In this document: piece by piece, positions 57,426 through 63,592 of the stretch
Layout of the letters: each line of letters starts with the position of its first letter
How positions within the stretch are numbered: the first letter of the stretch is position 1
Origin: Anaeromyces robustus
Taxonomy: Eukaryota > Neocallimastigomycota > Neocallimastigomycetes > Neocallimastigales > Neocallimastigaceae
DNA: 63,592 nt
Reading direction: 5' to 3'
NCBI GenBank assembly: GCA_002104895.1
Contig: MCFG01000389.1
Span: 1 to 63,592 of the forward strand
Notes under the pieces: generated by a model
The model's input: only the letters and a program-made list of their open reading frames with translations
What the model was told of the DNA's origin: nothing
Databases searched by the model: none
Program-made: the position numbers and the translations under genes

Positions 57426-59477
57426 TTTGCATCCTTTAAGGCATCAAAAATTTCCATAATTTTTGGTAGAGCATATGCATCTTTAACTGTTACATTATTT
57501 AGTTTCCTAAAATCGATGCATAGCCTCCATTTTCCATTTTTCTTTTGAACTAATACTACCGGGGATGCCCATGGAGAATGTGACGGCTCAATCAAATTTT
57601 TGTCAATTAATTTTTTTAATTCTTCTTTTAAAGCCGTAGTGTAAAAGAGTGACAAGAAATAGATTACAATAACACAACACTAAAATAAGAAAATAAAAAT
57701 AACGAAATAAAAAAATTTGTTTTGTTATAAAAAATGTTTTATTAATATTTAAATAATTAAAATTTTATTTTAATTTTAATAACAATTACACCTTTCAAAA
57801 TTTAAGAAATTTTGAAGTATTTTTATATTTTTTCATAATTATATTTATTATATATTATACTAATTTATTTATATTTAATTTCCATTTATTTACGGACTAT
57901 CTAACTAACTAAACTTTATTATTTAATAAATTTATTTATTATTTCTAAAAATAGAAATTTTAAATTAACTATTAAAACTAAGACTAAATAATTTCAATTG
58001 AGTTCATTTATTATTTATTTATTATTCTAATATTAATAATATATTTATTATATATTTTAAATTTAAAAACAATGAAAAATTTTTTAAATTAAAAGTGAAA
58101 AAATTAATATTTCACAAAATAAATTAATAATTTATTTTGTTTTGAACTTTATTTAATTGATTTAAATTATTGTTTCACAATAATTTTACAGAAATATTTT
58201 TTGTAATTCAGTTACTTGTAAAGTGGCTGAATTTACAATTAAAGATATTATAATGTGGCGCATAATATCTTTACACATAGATTGAACTTGTGATATTTTA
58301 TATGGCTTTTGCTTAATCGGTTTTACATTTTCCTCTAAAATAATATGATGAGGAAGTAATTTTGATGGCTCTAGATCATCAGAAGACACTGCAATAATAT
58401 CTTCAAATTGATTAAGCAAAGTTTGAATTTTTCTTTTTCTTTTATATTTAATTTACAATTTCCAGTAAGATTATTAATAATATCCTCTTTAGAAATAGAT
58501 GTACAAATAATTTTCAACATTATCATTTTTATCATAATTATCTAATTCACTTATAGGAGTAAATAAAGTACTAGTTGTAATAAAAGGTTCTTCAAACATA
58601 TAGCATAATAATGATTGTGAATGAAAGGTTGATACATCTTCCATAGCAGCAATGGGAATTAATTTACCATCATCATCTTTTGTTGCTATAGCACGATTCA
58701 TTGTGTCAATTATAATATTATTATCATATTGCGTTTTTAAATTTATAATGGCATCATAAAATGGATCATCTTTTTCAGAGATTCTAAAATTTGTGTAAAA
58801 TTCTTTGTTGCCTATTTTTACATTTAACCTTACAATATCAAAAGATCTTATAACATCATCAACCATTGTTTGTCTCACTTTTTCTTGAATTTTTCCAACT
58901 ATTTCATAATTTTTGATGAATTTTTCTATTTTTATTATTATTATTATATGTTTGTTTTTGTGAAGTCTTCGTCTCTCCCAAAATTCTAGCGGCCTTTTCA
59001 GCAATTTTGCAAGCCCTCTCCAAATCTTCAGCCTCAGCAAATGCAACTTTTTTCATATATTTCTTTTCTACTTTTGATTGCATTTTCATAATCTAAAACC
59101 GAAATCTTTTCTTTTTCATCAGTAGGAAGGTCATCAAAAAGTTCTAAAAATATATCGTTGAAGTCCTCAATAGATTCATTATAAGCGATGAGAGACTTGA
59201 GTCTTCTAAATTTATCCTCTTGATTATTCTTTCAGCGATATTTTATTTTTAATGCTGCTTTGCTTTCGTCCAAGGTAAGGTCTCTTTGCTTTTTAGCCAT
59301 TGTATCACTAATAGCTTTTGTGGCCTCATTTCTTGTTCCGACTAATATATATCTGAATTGCTTATCTTCTGGAATTTTTATTATCTAAAGCCAATTCTTC
59401 ATAAGAGTAGACCAAACTTTAACATCTTGGTTACCATCGCCAATAATTGGAAGAGGAATGTCTATTTCAGTCATTTT
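57426..59477 (-). pseudogene. Gypsy element I: Gag, protease and RT start, split by LTR M2
   Basis: Gag starts MTEIDIPLPIIGDG at 59477 and continues VWSTLMKNWL-stop, then ILVGTRNEATKAISDTMAKK, LDESKAALKIKYR-stop, FRRLKSLIAYNESIEDFND. VRLNVKIGNKEFYTNFRIS and IINLKTQYDNN are the distal half of a protease whose active-site part is missing. LEPSKLLPHHIILEENVKPI and YKISQVQS lead into the polymerase. Removing LTR M2 (57640-58275) joins QS to ALKEELKKLIDKNLIEP in frame, followed by KWRLCIDFRKLNNVTVKD and FDALKDA, where the copy ends at 57426 against an inverted A-type fragment. Two stops and small shifts mark it as inactive. Confidence 0.8.
57640..58275 (-). repeat. Solo LTR M, copy 2
   Basis: This 636-bp unit starts TG and ends CA, with imperfect duplications CGTAG/CATAG at its borders. 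It lies inside the reverse transcriptase of element I, whose frame rejoins without it. Its sense strand (minus) begins TGTAAAGATATTATGCGCC with two hairpins, AAAGATATTAT/ATAATATCTTT and TTCAGCCACTTTACAAGTAACTGAA. I see no A/B boxes or other tRNA-like part. Confidence 0.75.
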
Positions 59478-59802
59478 CTTATTAAATCAAATATATTTTA
59501 AGCTATTAAAATACTATTTAAAAATTATTATTATTATAATATTGAACGGAAACTCGTTTTTAGGCTGGTTCGAATTCCCAGTATATTTCCGATTCAAATT
59601 ATATTTTAACTAATACATTTTATTAAAAATATTTATTAACTTTTAATAATAATAACGCGTCAAACTCCTATAAAACGCGTAAAATATTAAAATAAAAACA
59701 CGAAAATAAACAACATTCAGCAGCAGCTAAAAAATACAATTTGTACCAATATTTACAATTTTTCCTACAACACATCACACTTCGCACCAAATTTGATATG
59801 AG
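59478..59802 (-). other. Leader of element I with a B-box-like word
   Basis: Non-coding. On the plus strand GGCTGGTTCGAATTCCCAG (59561-59579) contains a good B-box and TGAACGGAAAC a few bases before resembles part of the A-box of LTR E, but the spacing (about 28) is short. Read on the minus strand TGGGAATTCGAACCAGCC could instead be a primer site complementary to a tRNA T-arm. I cannot decide between these. Confidence 0.4.
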
Positions 59803-60441
59803 TGTAAAGATATTATACGCCACATTATAATATCTTTAATTGTAAATTCAGCCACTTTACAAGTAACTGAATTACAAAAAATATTTCTGTAAAATTATTG
59901 TGAAACAATAATTTAAATCAATTAAATAAAGTTCAAAACAAAATAAATTATTAATTTATTTTGTGAAATATTAATTTTTTCACTTCTAATTTATAAAATT
60001 TTTCATTGTTTTTAAATTTAAAATATATAATAAATATATTATTAATATTAGAATAATAAATAAATAATAAATGAACTCAATTGAAATTATTTAGTCTTAG
60101 TTTTAATAGTTAATTTAAAATTTCCATTTTTAGAAATAATAAATAAATTTATTAAATAATTAAGTTTAGTTAGTTAGATAGTCCGTAAATAAATAGAAAT
60201 TAAATATAAATAAATTAGTATAATATATAATAAATATAATTATGAAAAAATATAAAAATACTTCAAAATTTCTTAAATTTTGAAAGGTGTAATTGTTATT
60301 ATTTTATATTTTTTTTAATTCTCAAAAAATTAATAAAACATATATTTTAACAAAACAAATTTTTTTATTAGCGTATTTTTTAATTTTCTTGTTAGTGTTT
60401 CCTAATTGTTGTTGTAATCTATTTTTCAACAATCTTTTACA
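59803..60441 (+). repeat. Solo LTR M, copy 1
   Basis: This 639-bp unit starts TGTAAAGATATT and ends CTTTTACA, with exact 5-bp duplications ATGAG (59798-59802 and 60442-60446). It is inverted relative to M2. The terminal hairpin AAAGATATTATA/TATAATATCTTT (59806-59839) and the hairpin AATTCAG/CTGAATT (about 59845-59871) are present. No coding. Confidence 0.85.
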
Positions 60442-60744
60442 ATGAGTAATTTTTATGTTGTAGTCGAAATATGGTATCTTTTGTATTTTAATATATTATT
60501 TATTATTTTATTTATTTTTTTTTTAATATATTTTTAAAAGTCCACTTTTACAATTATTTAATATTGTTATTATTAATAATATTTTTAATATTTAATATTA
60601 TATATTAATAGTACATATAAAATATATTATATTATATATTGAAATATAATTTAATATATAGTATAAATATAATAATAATATATATACAAATAATAATTAA
60701 TATAAATATTTTAATAATATTAATTATAATATATATAAATAATT
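60442..60744. other. AT-rich sequence without recognisable genes
   Basis: A/T sequence with many short TATATA palindromes. I see nothing else before LTR H. Confidence 0.5.
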
Positions 60745-61216
60745 GTAACGAATACTAGAAATTATAGAGTTGGCTTACTCGTTAAGCTCTAGAACTCTGC
60801 TCAGTATTCCTGGGTTCAATACACAGGAATGCCTTTTGTTAAAATTTATATTTTTATTTTTTACTATTTTATTATTTTATTTTTTTATTATTATTTTATT
60901 ATATATTAATATATTATAAAGTGTATTAAATGATAATATTATTTTATTATAAAAAGGTTAATAGACCAATTAGATTTAGAATATAATAACTCATGAAAAA
61001 TGTAATTAAAATATTTTGAAATAATGTTTATAAATATTCAAGAATTTTCTCATTTGAAAATTCGAGTTTTTATTAACAAAGAAATAATAAAATAAATAAA
61101 ATTATTTGATACTAACCTGTTGTTTGTTTGTGTCCAATAATTCTTGTTTATTTTCTAATATTGAGGTGTTTTTAAGTTTATTAAGAATTATTATTGTTGG
61201 ACTTCTGTTCTTTACA
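60745..61216 (+). repeat. Element H 5' LTR with tRNA-like module (60771-60831)
   Basis: This 472-bp unit runs from TGTAACGAATAC to GTTCTTTACA. TTGGCTTACTCGTTAAG (A-box) and TGGGTTCAATAC (B-box) are about 39 nt apart. Around the B-box TTCCTG/CAGGAA pair as a stem, the most arm-like structure among the LTRs here. The TATA box TATAAATA (61029-61036) is followed 35 nt later by GAGTTTTTAT (61064-61073). Confidence 0.8.
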
Positions 61217-61226
61217 ATAAAAACTC
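61217..61226 (+). promoter_or_regulatory. Element H primer binding site, self-priming type
   Basis: ATAAAAACTC directly follows the LTR and is the exact complement of GAGTTTTTAT (61064-61073) near the expected transcript start. Compared with B (ATAATAACTC/GAGTTATTAT) one base pair has changed on both sides. No TGG start is present, so tRNA priming is unlikely. Confidence 0.65.
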
Positions 61227-61299
61227 CTATAAAATTTTTTAAACACCTTAGTATCAAATAATCAAATATAAAATTTTTAAAGACTACTTAAGTAAGTCA

Positions 61300-61375
61300 G
61301 TAAAAATTTATATTAAAGGAAAAGGACGCTGAAAAAATAGAAAAGTCCGTATACTAATATAAATTTTTACCTTTT
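61300..61375 (+). ncRNA. Conserved stem structure in the H leader RNA
   Basis: AAATTTATATTA (61304-61315) pairs with TAATATAAATTT (61355-61366), enclosing GGAC/GTCC (61324-61327 with 61345-61348). The loop words AAAGGAAAAGG and CCGTATACTAAT and the following GGCGCTT are shared with B (9640-9725). Stem bases differ from B in a compensating way. Confidence 0.6.
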
Positions 61376-61436
61376 GGCGCTTAATAGTAATAAAAAATTT
61401 TATATAATAATTTTTATAAAACAAAATTTTTTTTGA

Positions 61437-62230
61437 CAATTTCAATTTCAGTTCAATTTTAATTTCAAATCTCAATTTCAATTTCTATCACAATTCAATT
61501 AAAACTTCAATTTCAGTTCAATTTTAATTTCAAATCTCAATTTCAATTTCAATTTCAATCACGATTCAATTAAAATTTCAATTTCAATTTAAAATCTCAA
61601 TTTCAACTTCAATTATAATTCAATTAAAATTTCAATTTCAATTTAAAACCTCAATTTCAATTTCGACTACAATCCAATTAAAATTTCAATTACAATTTAA
61701 AATTTCAATTCAAACTTCAATTACAAATCAATTAAAAAAAAAAAAAAAAAAAAATTTCAATTTCAATTTCAATTTCAATTTCAATTTCAATTTCAATTTC
61801 AATTTCAATTTCAATTTCAATTTCAATTTCAATTTCAATTTCAATTTCAATTTCAATTTCAATTTCAATTTCAATTTCAATTTCAATTTCAATTTCAATT
61901 TCAATTTCAATTTCAATTTCAATTTCAATTTCAATTTCAATTTCAATTTCAATTTCAATTTCAATTTCAATTTCAATTTCAATTTCAATTTCAATTTCAA
62001 TTTCAATTTCAATTTCAATTTCAATTTCAATTTCAATTTCAATTTCAATTTCAATTTATTCTTAATTTTAAATCCAATTTAAATTTAAATTTTGATTACA
62101 AATTCCAATTTAGTATTAATTAAAAAAAAAAAAAAAAAAAAATTTTTTTTTTATCATCAAATTTAAATTCAATTGCAAATTGAAATTTCAATCTCAAAAT
62201 TTCAAAATCAATTCTGTCAATAAAAAAAAT
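61437..62230 (+). repeat. Hexanucleotide array (AATTTC)n in the H leader
   Basis: A near-perfect core of about 50 hexamers (61755-62056) lies within a degenerate halo of CAATTT/AATTTCAA words (61437-61735 and 62080-62230), split by poly-A runs at 61734-61754 and 62121-62140. The halo indicates the array grew from older degenerate copies. Any open frame in it (Lys-Leu repeat on the minus strand) is a by-product. Confidence 0.9.
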
Positions 62231-62901
62231 CTTTTTTATTTAAAACAATACCAAACTAGAAGAGAATAAAACATTACAATTAAAGTAAACTTGACTAAAA
62301 TATACAAAAAAGGAAAAAAATATGAAAAAAAAATAAATAAATACAAAGAAATTTAAATAAATCCAATAATAAAATTTAAATATATAAGTGAATGAATAAA
62401 TATTTTTTAAATAAATCAATTAATAAGTGAATAAAAATATAATATTTAAATAAAACACATAATAAAAAATAAACGAATAATTGTAATAAAACAAATAAAA
62501 AAAAAATAATATAAAATATTTTTCTTTTTAATAAAAGAAAAATAAATATTTTTATATAAATTGTTATAAATTTTCTTTAAATCAGCTTCCTGTGACTTCC
62601 TACGCGAGGTAGCTTAATCAACTGCCGATACGTAATACTTTTGTTTTCTGGGATATTTGACAACTGAGGTAGCTCATATAATTTTTTTCTTAAGGCTAAT
62701 TAAGTTAGTCGTTAAAAAAAGAAATTAATAATATCCTACCTTTTATTAATTTTTAATTAATATTAACAGTCGAATATCTTAGCGTTTATATAACGGTTAT
62801 AACAAAAGAGCTAAGGGTTCTATCACCTGAAGTTATTTAATAATTTATAAATAATTTGTTATAAAAATATTTAATTTTAATTATTAAAAAGAAAATATTA
62901 T

Positions 62902-62965
<64 letters not shown>

Positions 62966-63295
62966 CTTTAAGAAAATTTATTGTTGATTTATATAAAAAT
63001 TTAATATTGATAATTGAAATATCCTTTTCTTATTGATATTGAATTTAACAGTTTAAATCAGCATAGACGAGCCTTACTAATCAATCAACAGAGGTATAGT
63101 AAGGGTGGTAATAAGATCCTGAAGCGCGTGACGGAACATAGATCGCGTGAATAGGGTGACGGAAAACGTTTACCATCGGATGAAAGACTCTTGATTAGTA
63201 GTTTATTATATTTAAACTGGTCGGAAATTCAATTTCAATAATAACAATATTAAATTTATTTTTTTATAAACTTATATTACTTGAAAACTCAAAAG

Positions 63296-63340
<45 letters not shown>

Positions 63341-63411
63341 TATTCTGAAGATATAAATTCGTTTTAATAAATTAAATTTCTCTTATTATAAATAAAGTAA
63401 TAACTTTTAAT
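62231..63411 (+). other. Remainder of the H leader
   Basis: Non-coding. Segments 62575-62840 (CTTCCTACGCGAGGTAGC and so on) and 63050-63200 (GAAGCGCGTGACGGAACATA, CGCGTGAATAGGGTGACGG) are G+C-rich and probably folded. Part of 62690-62790 aligns with the B leader (TTAGTCGTTA, CTACCTTTTATTAATTTTT). Poly-A tracts lie at 62909-62960 and 63297-63336, the latter 75 bases before gag. Confidence 0.6.
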
Positions 63412-63592
63412 ATGGACGAAGTAAACATCGACAATGCAATCCTGAAAGATGGATTTGCTGGGGATAGACGATATCTTAAGGGCTTTCTCGCTAAAATTAA
63501 CTTGATATTCTTATTGTACCCAGATCGTTACCCAGATGACACGACCAAAGTAATTTATCTTATATCAAGACTATATGGTAACGCTATGAACT
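63412..63592 (+). CDS. Element H Gag, N-terminal 60 codons (partial)
   Basis: The ATG at 63412 opens MDEVNIDNAILKDGFAGDRR, then YLKGFLAKINLIFLLYPDRY and TTKVIYLISRLYGNAMN to the window end. It matches B (KDGFAGDRRFLKGFLAKVEL, IIYLISRLYGNAMNW) with only conservative changes. This is the N-terminus of the capsid domain of a single-frame Gag-Pol. The start is chosen because the homology begins within ten residues of it and a poly-A tract precedes it, as in B. Confidence 0.9.
   Translation, partial: MDEVNIDNAILKDGFAGDRRYLKGFLAKINLIFLLYPDRYPDDTTKVIYLISRLYGNAMN

Larger units (their letters stand above)
60745..63592 (+). mobile_element. Element H: 5' end of a plus-strand Ty3/Gypsy chromovirus
   Basis: A 5' LTR (60745-61216), primer site, 2.2-kb leader and the start of gag (63412) run off the window end. 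Gag and leader align with element B. The gag frame is open to the last base, so the element may be intact beyond the window. The leader is twice as long as that of B because of a hexanucleotide array and long poly-A tracts. Confidence 0.85.

Noticed and set aside
57640-60441. Inverted 640-bp units taken as terminal inverted repeats of one DNA transposon
   Set aside because: Each unit has TG/CA ends and its own 5-bp duplication (one exact, one imperfect), and a gag-pol frame rejoins when one is removed, so they are two solo LTRs in opposite orientation.
61728-62054. 108-codon Lys-Leu repeat frame on the minus strand
   Set aside because: It is the translation of the AATTTC hexanucleotide array and lies in the leader of element H; no gene.
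61437-62230. CRISPR array
   Set aside because: It is a simple hexamer repeat without spacers, in a eukaryotic retrotransposon context.

Overview
The window is very AT-rich DNA made almost entirely of transposable elements in several states of decay. I recognise no host gene. The elements are Ty3/Gypsy chromoviruses with a fungal-type Gag-Pol plus chromodomain, Ty1/Copia with asparagine-rich linkers, a FLYWCH-MULE transposase relic, and a short non-autonomous DNA element with 8-bp target duplications. Extreme AT content, homopolymer runs and poly-Asn coding suggest an AT-rich fungus. An anaerobic gut fungus (Neocallimastigomycota) is my first guess, but another early-diverging fungus is not excluded; this is inference.

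Layout. 1-11.3 kb: Gypsy element A (minus strand, frameshifted, cut by the window edge), split by a nearly intact 6.7-kb chromovirus B (3518-10192, 388-bp LTRs, target duplication TGGAT, one 1473-codon gag-pol frame). 11.3-13.4 kb: gag of another Gypsy element (N), split at codon 3 by a 1.28-kb solo LTR (G, target duplication TCACT). 14.7-20.8 kb: decayed chromovirus C. 20.8-21.4 kb: solo LTR E (target duplication TATAT). 21.4-31 kb: AT-rich graveyard with a perfect 54-bp inverted repeat, a 1.2-kb dispersed repeat (K), and Gypsy and Copia relics. 31.0-32.0 kb: DNA element L1 (target duplication CTCTTTTT). 33-37.2 kb: a Copia relic in permuted order between inverted repeats. 37.5-39.8 kb: FLYWCH-MULE relic. 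40-45 kb: unidentified coding relics. 45.4-52.3 kb: chromovirus D, inserted into an older LTR of family M. 53.4-59.5 kb: a mosaic of Gypsy fragments on both strands, interrupted by L2 and M LTRs. 60.7 kb to the end: 5' end of a plus-strand chromovirus H (LTR, long leader, start of gag).

Three patterns stand out. (1) The LTRs of B, C, D, E, G and H carry a tRNA-like module, an A-box and a B-box 39-43 nt apart, with a TATA box further downstream where I looked for it. Pol III-type signals are therefore embedded in Ty3/Gypsy LTRs. (2) In B and H the first ten bases after the 5' LTR are exactly complementary to a site just downstream of the TATA box, and the pairs covary between the two elements. 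This is the signature of Tf1-type self-priming. (3) The leaders of B and H share a covarying RNA stem structure. Several interrupted genes rejoin in frame when the insert and one target-site copy are removed, which fixes element boundaries and relative ages.
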